From: Pseudoalteromonas sp. A601
Lineage (GTDB): Bacteria > Pseudomonadota > Gammaproteobacteria > Enterobacterales > Alteromonadaceae
DNA: 64,000 nucleotides
Direction: 5' to 3'
Assembly (NCBI RefSeq): GCF_002165575.1
Contig: NZ_MXQF01000016.1
Span: 1-64,000 of the forward strand
Both the position numbers and the translations under genes were made by a program. The notes below the pieces were generated by a model, which was given only the letters and a program-made list of their open reading frames with translations, had not been told where the DNA came from and ran no database searches. Below are positions 31,471 to 40,075 of this stretch, one piece after another. Numbering within the stretch: the first letter of the stretch is position 1; each line of letters opens with the position of its first letter.

Positions 31471-34119
31471 TTAATTTATATGAGTAATTCTGCTGTTAAT
31501 TTGTTCATTCAAGCGACTACGCAGAGCGATTGCTTGATTTTCAGAAACACTGATCGGAGCTGTATAAAGCTGCCAAGTATTGCCATTGTCTAAACTATAC
31601 TCAACATCTAAATAAGCAAATGGTGTATTAACATGTAATTTACCATTTTCAATTATCCCACCTGGGACGGGTAAATTTATACTTACATCAGAACTTACAA
31701 GCTTAGTAAGCTCTTTTATACCTACCGCTGCGGCAAATTGTGACCAGTCTTCTACGCGCGCTTTTGTATTAACTTGCTCACCTTCCCAAGGGGCTTTATG
31801 CCACGCCCGCTCTGCAACAGATAAAATACGCGGGAAGATCATTGCAAGCACTTGCTCTTCGGTACGAATAGTCTCAGACCAAACTTGACCTTGCATACCT
31901 AAAATATTCTCAGGCTTTTCAAGTTGCGGTAATGGGCGACCAACAAGCGCCTCTAAATTATCAATTGGCTCGCGGGTGCGAGTATAGTCAGCATTAGCGT
32001 ATACATCATCCGGCATATAATTAAATGTTTTTGCTGTATCGGTATAACGCGTTGCCCAGTAGTAACCGCGCTCTTGTGGGTGGGCTTCGTACGGGTGATC
32101 AAAATACAAATGTGTACCGTGAGATAAAATCACTTGATAACCGGCATTGGCTAAACGGTATGCTCTATCTGCAACGCCCCATTCCCAAATGTTGTCCCAT
32201 ACATTCGCTGTAAAGGTTTTATTTGGAAATTCATCACGTTTGAAAGGGTTAGTGCGGTCATACATTAAGCCATCTTCCCAAGCGCCTGGCGAAATGCCAC
32301 GTTTTTCTAGTAGTTTAGCTACACGCTGAGTAAAATAAGGTTTTAAGTCAGCAGCACCGGCCACACCGTTATTAGGATCGGCAAACATGGCTTGGCAGAT
32401 TGGTGAGTCAACCCAAGAGCCTGCGCCAACTTCATCACCACCAAAGTGTAGGTTCGTAAGCTGAACACCCGCTTCACGATACATTTGCTGCAGTTCGTAA
32501 GTCACTTTATCTAAAAATGCATAGGTTGAATCCATACACACATTCATTGAGTTATCTTTGTAGTTCTGCACCGTCATATAAACAGAGGTATCGTTTGGAT
32601 CACTCAATAAATATTGTGTTGCCGCACTGATATCAACTTGCTGGACTTCTTTACCTGCTTGCTTAGTATTTACTAAGTTGTTTTTAGCTGTTTGTTTAGC
32701 TTCATCACTGAGCTTATGGTAACGCACTTCCATTGCTTTTATAGATGCACGCGCATGGCCTGGGCCTTCAATTTCAGGGATGATCTGAATATGACGATCT
32801 TTAGCAAACTTTAACAGTTCAATAAATTCACTGCGGGTAAGGTAGCCGTTACCTGAGCCAGATTTAAATGGCCCAGTACCAAGCTGCGTTAATAAACATT
32901 CGCGCTCTTGTAAATCAAAACAGCGATAGCCACCAATATCTGTTAATTCAGGTAAGCCTGGGATCTCTAATCGCCAGCCTTCGTCTTCTGAAAAGTGCCA
33001 GTGTAGCTTATTCATTTTATATCGAGCCATTTGTTCAACAAGTTTGAACATCGCCTCTTTACCATGATAGTTACGGCCATTATCGTAGTGCATACCACGC
33101 CAGCCATAACGTGGGCTATCTTCCAGCTCTAACTGTGGCACTTCAATCGCGCCTTTACTGTTGGCGGGAATTAAATTAAGCAAACTTTGCATGGCGTAAA
33201 ATACACCTGCGTTATCACTACCAACAATATCAATGCGGTCGTCATCTATTTCGAGGGTATAGCTTTCGCTTTTACCATCAACAAGGCTTGGGTTTACCCT
33301 AAGGCTGATCAGTTTTTCTTTATTGGCTTTAATATGATCAGGCTGCGCTTTAAGCGTTAAACCGTAGTCATCTTGTAAGTCTTGCATGAAAACCATAACT
33401 TCGCTTTTCAATTGGCCCTGAAAACGAATTTGCCAGCTGTTATCAAGTTTGGCCACACCACGATTAAACTCAATGTTTTGCGGTTTTGGAATAATACGCT
33501 TAAGCGCGTCTTCTTTTGATACTTTAATAGTCGCGGCCTGATTACGCTCATAACGCACTTGTGGTGTGATCAATACAGTGCGATCTTTAGGATCGTTGTA
33601 ACGACGCAGCTGATTTTCGCGCTCAAACGGTGCAACAAATTGACTCATATCTTCGCTATCGGTGTTGGCAAAAATAACCGGTTTATTGTCACCTGAAACA
33701 AAAAATGCACGGGGCATAAAGTCGGTATAAGCGACAACCCAAACTTGGGCATCAAACTCGATGTCTAAGCTTTTACCTGCTGCTAAACCTTTAAAGTCTT
33801 TAGTTGGTACAATACGATGTAAATCACCATTTACGTGTTCAATGTTTAAACCAGCAACATGTTCGGTATTAATTTTACGAACAGAGTGAATATAAAGCTG
33901 CCAATCACTTTCGCCAGCAGGAAGTGCAACATTTGATTGGTTATTTAGAGTGATTTTTCCTAAAAACCCAGAATCTTTATTATGAAAGTTGTCGATAACC
34001 GCAAATGTTAGTGTGGTCTGTTTTGCAAAGTTATTGACCTCACTTTGCGAAAATTGCGCTTGAGCCAGAAGCGGCACAGCAGCGATTAAACCTGCCAAAG
34101 CGTGCTTTTTAAAATCCAT
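31471..34119 (-). CDS. beta-N-acetylhexosaminidase, GH20 (chitobiase-like)
   Basis: An 882-residue exported enzyme that cleaves terminal GlcNAc from chitobiose and longer chitin oligomers. A signal peptide (to about AQAQ, residue 22) is followed by a carbohydrate-binding CHB_HEX domain (about 30-170), a GH20b domain (about 205-335), and the TIM barrel (about 340-760) with RGMHYDNGRNYH, HWHFSEDEGWRLEI, EIEGPGHARA and the catalytic Asp-Glu in HFGGDEVGAGSW (about 560). The C-terminal region (from about 800) is the chitobiase C domain. GAGGAGAG precedes the start. It is paired with the GlcNAc permease and shares its operator motif. Confidence 0.93.
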   Translation of the reverse strand: MDFKKHALAGLIAAVPLLAQAQFSQSEVNNFAKQTTLTFAVIDNFHNKDSGFLGKITLNNQSNVALPAGESDWQLYIHSVRKINTEHVAGLNIEHVNGDLHRIVPTKDFKGLAAGKSLDIEFDAQVWVVAYTDFMPRAFFVSGDNKPVIFANTDSEDMSQFVAPFERENQLRRYNDPKDRTVLITPQVRYERNQAATIKVSKEDALKRIIPKPQNIEFNRGVAKLDNSWQIRFQGQLKSEVMVFMQDLQDDYGLTLKAQPDHIKANKEKLISLRVNPSLVDGKSESYTLEIDDDRIDIVGSDNAGVFYAMQSLLNLIPANSKGAIEVPQLELEDSPRYGWRGMHYDNGRNYHGKEAMFKLVEQMARYKMNKLHWHFSEDEGWRLEIPGLPELTDIGGYRCFDLQERECLLTQLGTGPFKSGSGNGYLTRSEFIELLKFAKDRHIQIIPEIEGPGHARASIKAMEVRYHKLSDEAKQTAKNNLVNTKQAGKEVQQVDISAATQYLLSDPNDTSVYMTVQNYKDNSMNVCMDSTYAFLDKVTYELQQMYREAGVQLTNLHFGGDEVGAGSWVDSPICQAMFADPNNGVAGAADLKPYFTQRVAKLLEKRGISPGAWEDGLMYDRTNPFKRDEFPNKTFTANVWDNIWEWGVADRAYRLANAGYQVILSHGTHLYFDHPYEAHPQERGYYWATRYTDTAKTFNYMPDDVYANADYTRTREPIDNLEALVGRPLPQLEKPENILGMQGQVWSETIRTEEQVLAMIFPRILSVAERAWHKAPWEGEQVNTKARVEDWSQFAAAVGIKELTKLVSSDVSINLPVPGGIIENGKLHVNTPFAYLDVEYSLDNGNTWQLYTAPISVSENQAIALRSRLNEQINSRITHIN

Positions 34120-34214
34120 TACTCTCTCCTCGTTTATACCCTAAGACTACGCATTTCCCCCCGCATAATCTCTTATTATTATTTATTTACTCCTCCCCAT
34201 CATATAAAAACTAA

Positions 34215-34232
34215 AATGACAGCGCTATCATT
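34215..34232. promoter_or_regulatory. putative NagR-type operator upstream of the hexosaminidase gene
   Basis: AATGACAGCGCTATCATT, a near-perfect palindrome about 95 bp upstream of the start codon. It shares the core AATGACAGCGCT with 31348-31365. It lies only 12 bp from heptad array F. Confidence 0.65.
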
Positions 34233-34244
34233 AATTGAAATAAA

Positions 34245-34286
34245 AGCTATCAGCTATCAGCTATCAGCTATCAGCTATCAGCTATC
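34245..34286. repeat. 7-bp tandem repeat array F (AGCTATC x6)
   Basis: Six perfect copies. On the minus strand the repeat supplies the last Ser codon and the TGA stop (34278-34280) of the interrupted four-helix-bundle gene, just as array B does for the intact copy. Confidence 0.97.
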
Positions 34287-34698
34287 AAATTTTATTTTTG
34301 CCTTTAGGGCTGTCAACATTTTTGATAGCTCAATGGTTTCGTTTATCCACTGAGCACCTATAGTATTATCTATATAACTAATATCCATTCCAATATAAAT
34401 CTGTGTTCTCGTTTCTGCTAGTGAAGATCTCGAAATATCTAAAAACCTAAGTCGCTCTTTGTTGCTTTCACGAGTCATGCGTTATTCGATAAGTCCATTT
34501 ATCTCACCTCTTCGAGGCCGCGCAAGCGCGTTCAAAATTTGCTCCTGCAATTTTGTCAGCTATATTGCTAGGTACCGACAAGCTCGACCGAGTTAACTGA
34601 TTTCTAAAACCGTAATCTGTTAAGCTAATTGTTAACTTATAAATATCTGCACTTAACCTTGCTGATCGCTTCCATACATCTAAGTTTTCGAAGTTCAT
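34278..34698 (-). pseudogene. four-helix-bundle (S23/Avd-like) protein gene, copy 3, split by the 72-bp element
   Basis: The N-terminal half (34698 to about 34552) reads MNFENLDVWKRSARLSADIY to SSLSVPSNIAD. The 72-bp element then adds KIAGANFERACAASKR and a stop. The C-terminal half (34478 to 34278) is MTRESNKERLRFLDISRSS, then LAETRTQIYIG and ends KIKFDS. Joined through Gly they give SNIADG-MTRE, the normal family sequence. Unlike copy 1, the C-terminal half has an ATG overlapping the TGA of a seven-codon mini-frame that starts inside the element behind AGAGGTGA. Both halves could therefore be made as two coupled polypeptides. Whether it is a pseudogene or a split functional gene is open. 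Confidence 0.75.
34480..34551 (-). mobile_element. 72-bp insertion element with four hairpins, copy 2
   Basis: Identical over 72 bp to 246-317, with different flanks. The insertion falls between the Glu/Asp and Gly codons of the SNIA-E/D-G motif in both host genes, in the same phase (host GGN becomes CGN after ...TAAC). Three A residues precede the shared part here, so the true element may be about 75 bp. Confidence 0.75.
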
Positions 34699-34762
34699 AT
34701 ATCTTCCATCTTATAAACAAGCTTAGAATATAGGAACAAAAACATTTAAGAGCAAGTTACGA

Positions 34763-34835
34763 ACCTCACGGCTGACTGAGATCTGACGGCTGACTGAGAT
34801 CTGACGGCTGACGGCTGACGGCTGACGGCTGACGG
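34763..34835. repeat. compound repeat: two 18-bp units then CTGACGG x5 (array H)
   Basis: GGCTGAC followed by TGAGATCTGAC occurs twice, then CTGACGG five times (34801-34835). The array stops 2 bp before the gabD stop codon (34838-34840). The heptad RGCTRWC relates this unit to AGCTATC of arrays F and G. Confidence 0.92.
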
Positions 34836-34837
34836 CT

Positions 34838-36265
34838 TCAGATTTTCATACAGACATATTTTTCTTCAAGGTATTCGTCTAGTCCTTGATGACCGCCTTC
34901 TCGCCCGAGGCCTGATTGTTTTACACCGCCAAAGGGAGCTACGGGGTTTGAGATCAGCCCTTCATTAATACCTACCATGCCGTACTCTAGAGCTTCACTA
35001 ACGCGGTAGATTTGCTTGATATCTTGGCTATAAAAATAAGCGGCAAGGCCGTATGGTACGTCGTTAGCTAGAGCGATAACTTCGGCTTCTTCATCAAAAG
35101 CAATAATGCTAACTACTGGACCAAATACTTCTTGATGGTAAATGTCCATTTCAGGGGTAACGCCAGTTAAAATAACGGGTGCCTGAAAATTACCGCCTAA
35201 TTCTTTGACAGCATTTATTTGAATTGCGCCCTTTTGTTTAGCATCCATGAGTAGCTCTTGAACCTTTTGTTTGGCTTTTGCATAAATCAACGGGCCAATA
35301 TCGCTATCTTCTTCAAAGCCATGAGCAACTTTTAACGAATCAACTTTCTCATTAAGTTTTTTAACGACTTTATCTAACACGCTGCGTTGTACAAAAATGC
35401 GGTTTGCTGCCACACAAGTTTGCCCTGCGTTTCTAAATTTAGCGCCCATTAAACCTGTAACAGCTTCATCTAAATCAGCATTATCAAAAATAATAAACGG
35501 CGCATTACCACCTAGTTCCATCGATGTACGCTTAATTGTGGAAGCACATTGTGATAGTAATTGCTTACCTACAGCGGTTGAACCAGTAAACGTGAACTTA
35601 CGAACAAGATCTGATTCTGTTAGCAGTTCACCGACCATTTTCGCGTTCTCAGATACCAGTACATTAAATGCCCCTTTTTCAAAACCTGCCTGATCAGCTA
35701 AATAAGCCAGTGCAAGCGCACAAAGCGGAGTATGTTCTGATGGTTTTAATACAAAGCTACAGCCTGCGGCATAAGCTGGGGCCACTTTGCGAGTCACCAT
35801 CGCAATAGGGAAATTCCAAGGCGTAATACCAGCTACAACGCCGATTGGTTGTTTAAAGCTAGTTAAACGGTGTTGATCGTCGGTCGGTGGGATCACATCG
35901 CCATAACTACGCTTTGCTTGCTCGGCAAACCATTTAATAAAGCCTGCACCATATTCAACTTCACCGAGAGATTCTTTGAGCGGTTTACCCTGCTCTTTGG
36001 TCATCAACTCAGCGAGAGCTTGTTTGTGCTCTATGACTAATTCGTACCAACGCATCAAGGTTGCGCTACGCGATGTAGCATTAGTCGCTTTTAATTTTAC
36101 AAATGCGCCTTTTGCAGCATCAATGGCATTATTAACACCTTGCTCGTCAATATCACTGACTTCTACGATACTTTTTTCGGTAGCAGGATCATCGACGCTA
36201 AAGCGCTTATCGGTTTTATAAAACTCACCGTTTATATACGAATCAGTAAAAACTAAATGTGACAT
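34838..36265 (-). CDS. gabD: NAD(P)-dependent succinate-semialdehyde dehydrogenase (GabD-like)
   Basis: A 475-residue aldehyde dehydrogenase. It has the nucleotide-binding GITPWNFPIAMVTRK (about 144) and GSTAVGKQL, the general base Glu in MELGGNAPF (about 250), the catalytic Cys in NAGQTCVAANR (about 284) and the late EVFGPVVSI and PFGGVKQSGLGREGG motifs. The overall pattern is closest to GabD, which oxidises succinate semialdehyde to succinate in 4-aminobutyrate degradation. Related dehydrogenases with other substrates cannot be excluded. GGAGG lies 7 nt before the ATG. No gabT lies nearby. Heptad arrays of two different units abut the 3' end and the 5' leader. Confidence 0.85.
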   Translation of the reverse strand: MSHLVFTDSYINGEFYKTDKRFSVDDPATEKSIVEVSDIDEQGVNNAIDAAKGAFVKLKATNATSRSATLMRWYELVIEHKQALAELMTKEQGKPLKESLGEVEYGAGFIKWFAEQAKRSYGDVIPPTDDQHRLTSFKQPIGVVAGITPWNFPIAMVTRKVAPAYAAGCSFVLKPSEHTPLCALALAYLADQAGFEKGAFNVLVSENAKMVGELLTESDLVRKFTFTGSTAVGKQLLSQCASTIKRTSMELGGNAPFIIFDNADLDEAVTGLMGAKFRNAGQTCVAANRIFVQRSVLDKVVKKLNEKVDSLKVAHGFEEDSDIGPLIYAKAKQKVQELLMDAKQKGAIQINAVKELGGNFQAPVILTGVTPEMDIYHQEVFGPVVSIIAFDEEAEVIALANDVPYGLAAYFYSQDIKQIYRVSEALEYGMVGINEGLISNPVAPFGGVKQSGLGREGGHQGLDEYLEEKYVCMKI

Positions 36266-36282
36266 ATGAGGCCTCCGTTAGT

Positions 36283-36359
36283 AGCTATCAGCTATCAGCT
36301 ATCAGCTATCAGCTATCAGCTATCAGCTATCAGCTATCAGCTATCAGCTATCAGCTATA
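36283..36359. repeat. 7-bp tandem repeat array G (AGCTATC x10)
   Basis: Ten perfect AGCTATC copies plus AGCTATA. It lies in the gabD 5' leader, 18 bp upstream of the start codon and just ahead of its Shine-Dalgarno sequence, so copy-number change could alter gabD expression. Confidence 0.97.
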
Positions 36360-36397
36360 AATAAAAAAACCATGCTGACTAAGTCAAGCATGGTTTT
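36360..36397 (-). terminator. terminator of the isc operon
   Basis: AACCATGCT+GACT pairs with AGTC+AGCATGGTT around a single A (one bulge), 36368-36395, followed on the minus strand by seven T. It lies between fdx and gabD, flanked by arrays G and I. Confidence 0.88.
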
Positions 36398-36412
36398 CAT
36401 TATACCTCTAAG

Positions 36413-36433
36413 CTGACGGCTGACGGCTGACGG
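36413..36433. repeat. 7-bp tandem repeat array I (CTGACGG x3)
   Basis: Three perfect CTGACGG copies between the fdx stop and the isc terminator, so they are transcribed at the 3' end of the isc mRNA. Same unit as array H on the other side of gabD. Confidence 0.9.
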
Positions 36434-36454
36434 CTCAAAGCTTACTGCTTTAAA

Positions 36455-36793
36455 TCAATGCTCTTCATTAACGATATTGAGATTGTATTTTGGTATTTCA
36501 ACCACAAGGTCTTCATCTTTAATGATTGCTTGGCAGCCAAGGCGAGACTCTGACTCTAAACCCCACGCTTTATCTAGCATGTCATCTTCTAGTTCGTCGC
36601 TTTCATCTAGTGAGTCAAAACCTTCACGAATAACTAAGTGACAAGTAGTACAGGCACATGATTTTTCACAGGCATGTGGAATACTAATACCGTTTTTTAA
36701 AGCAACATCTAAAACTGTTTCACCTGTTGGTGCTTCGATTGCGGCGCCGTCAGGACATAATTCCGGATGGGGAAGAAAAATAATTTGTGGCAT
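36455..36793 (-). CDS. fdx: [2Fe-2S] ferredoxin of the isc operon
   Basis: A 112-residue adrenodoxin-type ferredoxin that supplies electrons for Fe-S cluster assembly on IscU. The cluster ligands are in CEKSCACTCH-like spacing (about residues 42-51: CEKSCACTTC) with the fourth Cys in SRLGCQAI (about 87). Length matches E. coli Fdx. It is 10 bp after hscA and ends the operon. The iscX gene that follows fdx in E. coli is missing here; repeat array I and a terminator follow instead. Confidence 0.95.
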   Translation of the reverse strand: MPQIIFLPHPELCPDGAAIEAPTGETVLDVALKNGISIPHACEKSCACTTCHLVIREGFDSLDESDELEDDMLDKAWGLESESRLGCQAIIKDEDLVVEIPKYNLNIVNEEH

Positions 36794-36803
36794 TCTAACC
36801 TCT

Positions 36804-38666
36804 TTAAACGTTGTCTACTGACTGCCCTTGCAGTGCTTTTTTAATCGATGCATCCATTCTTCTCTCAGCGAATACGCTACTGGCGTTATCCACTTTTTCA
36901 ATAGCTGCTTTAATATCACTTGGCTCAACGGCTGATTCACGAATAACAGCAAGCGCTGCTATTTCTGCTTTGAGGTTACTCAGTTCAGCTTCATCAAGCA
37001 ATTGACTATCTGTAGCCAGTGATGCTTCAAGTGCTTCAATTACACGTAGCGCTTCGACTTGCTGCTCTTTAAGCATGCGCGCTTGCATATCGTCTTTTGC
37101 GTTTGTCATGGACTCTTTTAGCATATTCGCTACTTGGTCGTCTGATAAACCAAATGACGGTTTTACTTGAATATCAGCTTGAACACCGGTTGATTTCTCC
37201 ATTGCAGACACACTCAGTAAACCATCGGCATCCACTTTAAAGGTGACCCGAATATGCGCAGCACCGGCTGCCATTGCAGGTATCCCTTTTAAGCTAAATT
37301 TAGCTAATGAACGACAATCATCAACAAGCTCACGCTCGCCTTGTAGCACATGCAATGACATGGCTGTTTGGCCGTCTTTAAACGTTGTGAATTCTTGTGC
37401 ACGTGCAACTGGGATCGTGGTGTTACGTGGAATAATTTTCTCAACCAAGCCGCCCATAGTCTCAAGACCGAGCGACAACGGTAGTACATCAAGCAATAAC
37501 ATATCTGAATCAGGCTTATTACCTACCAACACGTCGGCTTGTAATGCTGCACCTAAGGCAACAACACGGTCTGGGTCAATCGATGTTAATGGCTCTTTAT
37601 TAAAAAACTCTGCTACTTGGCTGCGTACAATCGGCATACGAGTCGAGCCACCTACCATTACCACCTGTAATACTTCATCATTTTCAATGCCAGCATCTTT
37701 TACTGCACGTCGGCACGAACGCAATGTTTTTTTAACTAGCGTCATTGCTAGCTCATCAAACTTTTCGCGAGTAACTTCAACCATGTATTTTTCGTCGTCA
37801 AACTCAAGGCCAACGTTCACTTTTGCATATTGGCTCAATGCCTCTTTACACGCTTTGGCTTTATTGATGAATAAACGAAGTACCGAAGGCGATAAGTTCA
37901 TTACGCCGGTTTTACGCTTAAAGTGATCCACTAATAATGAATCAAAATCATCGCCACCTAGGCTTGAATCACCACCAGTAGCCAACACCTCAAATACACC
38001 TTGGTTTAAACGCAGTATAGAAATATCAAAGGTACCGCCACCTAAGTCATAAACAGCAATAATGCCTTCTTGACCCGAATCTAAACCATAAGCAACAGCT
38101 GCTGCTGTTGGTTCGTTTAATAAGCGCAGTACATTGATGCCGGCAAGCTCTGCTGCATCTTTCGTGCTTTGGCGCTGTGCGTCATCAAAATAAGCTGGCA
38201 CTGTGATCACAGCACCTAGAATATCTTGCCCAGCAAAGCTTTCTTCTGCACGTTGTTTAAGTGCTTTTAAAATATCACTTGATGCGGTGATTGGGCTGAT
38301 ATTACCTGCTGCTGTAGTGATTGCTAGCGCACCATCATGCTCGCAAAAGTCATAAGGTAATTGACCGTAGCTTTGTTGTATTTCTGTTTGGGTTTTACCT
38401 AAAAAGCGCTTAACAGAGATCAGAGTATTTGCTGGATCTTGCGTGGCTGCTTGCGCTGCTTGCTCACCGACTGTCACATTATCAGCCTGATAACGCACAA
38501 CTGATGGCAACATAGCAGCGCCACTAACATCGGTTAATGTGCGTGCTTCGCCGCTTTGTACCGTCGCGACTAATGAGTTGGTTGTACCAAGGTCGATACC
38601 TATGGCTAACTTATGTTCATGTGGTGCCGCGCTCTGCCCCGGCTCAGCAATTTGCAATAATGCCAT
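36804..38666 (-). CDS. hscA: Hsp70-type chaperone HscA
   Basis: A 620-residue specialised Hsp70 that works with HscB to release clusters from IscU. The ATPase domain begins [15 protein letters not shown] (about residue 22), with [14 protein letters not shown] (about 204) and the phosphate loop VGGSTRMP (about 342). The substrate-binding domain (from about 395) starts [17 protein letters not shown], followed by a helical lid. It lies 50 bp downstream of hscB and 10 bp before fdx. Confidence 0.97.
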   Translation of the reverse strand: MALLQIAEPGQSAAPHEHKLAIGIDLGTTNSLVATVQSGEARTLTDVSGAAMLPSVVRYQADNVTVGEQAAQAATQDPANTLISVKRFLGKTQTEIQQSYGQLPYDFCEHDGALAITTAAGNISPITASSDILKALKQRAEESFAGQDILGAVITVPAYFDDAQRQSTKDAAELAGINVLRLLNEPTAAAVAYGLDSGQEGIIAVYDLGGGTFDISILRLNQGVFEVLATGGDSSLGGDDFDSLLVDHFKRKTGVMNLSPSVLRLFINKAKACKEALSQYAKVNVGLEFDDEKYMVEVTREKFDELAMTLVKKTLRSCRRAVKDAGIENDEVLQVVMVGGSTRMPIVRSQVAEFFNKEPLTSIDPDRVVALGAALQADVLVGNKPDSDMLLLDVLPLSLGLETMGGLVEKIIPRNTTIPVARAQEFTTFKDGQTAMSLHVLQGERELVDDCRSLAKFSLKGIPAMAAGAAHIRVTFKVDADGLLSVSAMEKSTGVQADIQVKPSFGLSDDQVANMLKESMTNAKDDMQARMLKEQQVEALRVIEALEASLATDSQLLDEAELSNLKAEIAALAVIRESAVEPSDIKAAIEKVDNASSVFAERRMDASIKKALQGQSVDNV

Positions 38667-38715
38667 AATGCTCTTTTAACTCGCTTTTACTTACTTTAAT
38701 CAGTAAGTTAAAAAA

Positions 38716-39243
38716 TTAATCGTCGAATAAACTGTCTTCAATGCGTTCTAGTTCATCATGTAATTTATAAACAAACTTAAGCTTACGAATGTTATCTGCC
38801 GCTAGCTGCCACTGCTGCTCATCGTCACTTGCTAGTTGTGCTGCAAGTTGTGCACTGTATTGGCTATCGAGTTGTTTTATTTGCTGCTCAAACTGTGCAA
38901 TGGCTGCATCGGGGTCACTACTTGAGCTTAACTCTTCAAGCTCTTCGCGTAGTTCCATTTGCTGCATTAAGAATAATGGGTCTTGCAAGGTTTGCTGTTC
39001 AGCACGAATATCAACACCGAGCTCACTTAGCATATATTCGGCACGTTTTACCGGGTGCTTAAGTGTTTGTAGCGCATCGTTAATTTCAGCAGCATTTTGC
39101 ACCGCTAGTAACTTGTCGCGACTGCTGCTATTTGCGTGGCGATCAGGGTGAACGGCACGCTGTAGCTCTAGGTAGTTTTTATTGACTGTTGCCAAATCAA
39201 TTTGGTAATCAACAGGTATTGCAAACAACTCAAAATAGCGCAT
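38716..39243 (-). CDS. hscB: Fe-S co-chaperone HscB
   Basis: A J-domain protein of 175 residues that delivers IscU to HscA. The HPD motif is in VHPDRHA (about 34). The N-terminal MRYFELFAIPVDYQID is characteristic, and the C-terminal three-helix domain (about 85-170) binds IscU. The frame opens with TTG at 39249; I use the ATG at 39243, which matches family length. It is separated from iscA by a hairpin (39274-39295). Confidence 0.95.
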   Translation of the reverse strand: MRYFELFAIPVDYQIDLATVNKNYLELQRAVHPDRHANSSSRDKLLAVQNAAEINDALQTLKHPVKRAEYMLSELGVDIRAEQQTLQDPLFLMQQMELREELEELSSSSDPDAAIAQFEQQIKQLDSQYSAQLAAQLASDDEQQWQLAADNIRKLKFVYKLHDELERIEDSLFDD

Positions 39244-39273
39244 TATCAAACCATATAAATTTCAGATAGAACA

Positions 39274-39295
39274 AAGCCCTACAGGTGCAGGGCTT
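39274..39295 (-). terminator. hairpin between iscA and hscB
   Basis: AAGCCCT/AGGGCTT with an 8-nt loop; on the minus strand the stem is followed by TTTGTTC. The T tract is weak, so it may act as an attenuator or RNA-processing stem that lowers hscBA-fdx output relative to iscRSUA. Confidence 0.55.
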
Positions 39296-39318
39296 AAGAA
39301 TACAATTGCAATGAGCGA

Positions 39319-39642
39319 TTAAACTGTGAAGCTTTCGCCACAACCACACTCATCAGCTTGATTCGGGTTAATAAACTTAAACCCTTCATTCAAACCTTCT
39401 TTAGTGTAATCAAGCTCTGTACCATCAATGTATACTAAGCTTTTAGCATCAACGATTACTTTTACCCCTTGGGATTCAAATACTTCGTCGCCTTCAGATA
39501 AATCGTCTACAAACTCAAGAACATAAGCAAGACCTGAACAGCCCGTCGTTTTAATGCCAACGCGCAGGCCTAGGCCTTTACCGCGATTTGCTAAAAATGA
39601 TTCTACGCGGTTTGCTGCCGCATCTGTCAATGTCACTGCCAT
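39319..39642 (-). CDS. iscA: Fe-S carrier protein IscA
   Basis: A 107-residue A-type carrier. The three conserved cysteines are in TTGCSGLAY (about 35) and the C-terminal DECGCGESF (about 99 and 101). It receives clusters from IscU and passes them to [4Fe-4S] targets. Standard position, 9 bp after iscU. Confidence 0.97.
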   Translation of the reverse strand: MAVTLTDAAANRVESFLANRGKGLGLRVGIKTTGCSGLAYVLEFVDDLSEGDEVFESQGVKVIVDAKSLVYIDGTELDYTKEGLNEGFKFINPNQADECGCGESFTV

Positions 39643-39651
39643 GGTTATCTC

Positions 39652-40035
39652 TTACTTCGCTTGTTTACTTTTGTAATCAGCAATTGCTGCTTGAATAGCG
39701 TCTTCCGCTAAAATCGAACAGTGAATTTTCACTGGCGGTAACTCAAGCTCAGCACTGATATCAGTGTTTTTAATCGTTGCAGCTTCGTCTAATGTTTTGC
39801 CTTTCACCCACTCTGTTACAAGTGATGAAGACGCAATAGCACTACCACAACCATATGTTTTAAATTTAGCATCTTCAATAACGCCGGTATCAGATACTTT
39901 AATTTGCAGCTTCATTACGTCACCACATGCTGGTGCGCCAACCATACCGGTTGCTACTGATGGATCGTTTTTGTCTAAAACACCTACGTTACGTGGGTTT
40001 TCAACATGATCAATTACTTTATCACTATACGCCAT
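39652..40035 (-). CDS. iscU: Fe-S scaffold protein IscU
   Basis: A 127-residue scaffold. The cluster-binding cysteines are in PACGDVMKL (about 37), YGCGSAIAS (about 63) and IHCSILAED (about 106), and the HscA recognition motif LPPVK (about 99) is present. It begins MAYSDKVIDHVENPRNVG, as in E. coli. It lies 40 bp downstream of iscS. Confidence 0.98.
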   Translation of the reverse strand: MAYSDKVIDHVENPRNVGVLDKNDPSVATGMVGAPACGDVMKLQIKVSDTGVIEDAKFKTYGCGSAIASSSLVTEWVKGKTLDEAATIKNTDISAELELPPVKIHCSILAEDAIQAAIADYKSKQAK

Positions 40036-40075
40036 AATACTATCCTCACTACCTGCTAGTGGGTGTGCCCATCAA

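Noticed and set aside
34480-34551. Translational bypass (ribosome hop) restoring the full four-helix-bundle protein
   Set aside because: No matching take-off and landing codons could be identified in both copies, and restart by coupling is simpler. Not excluded experimentally.
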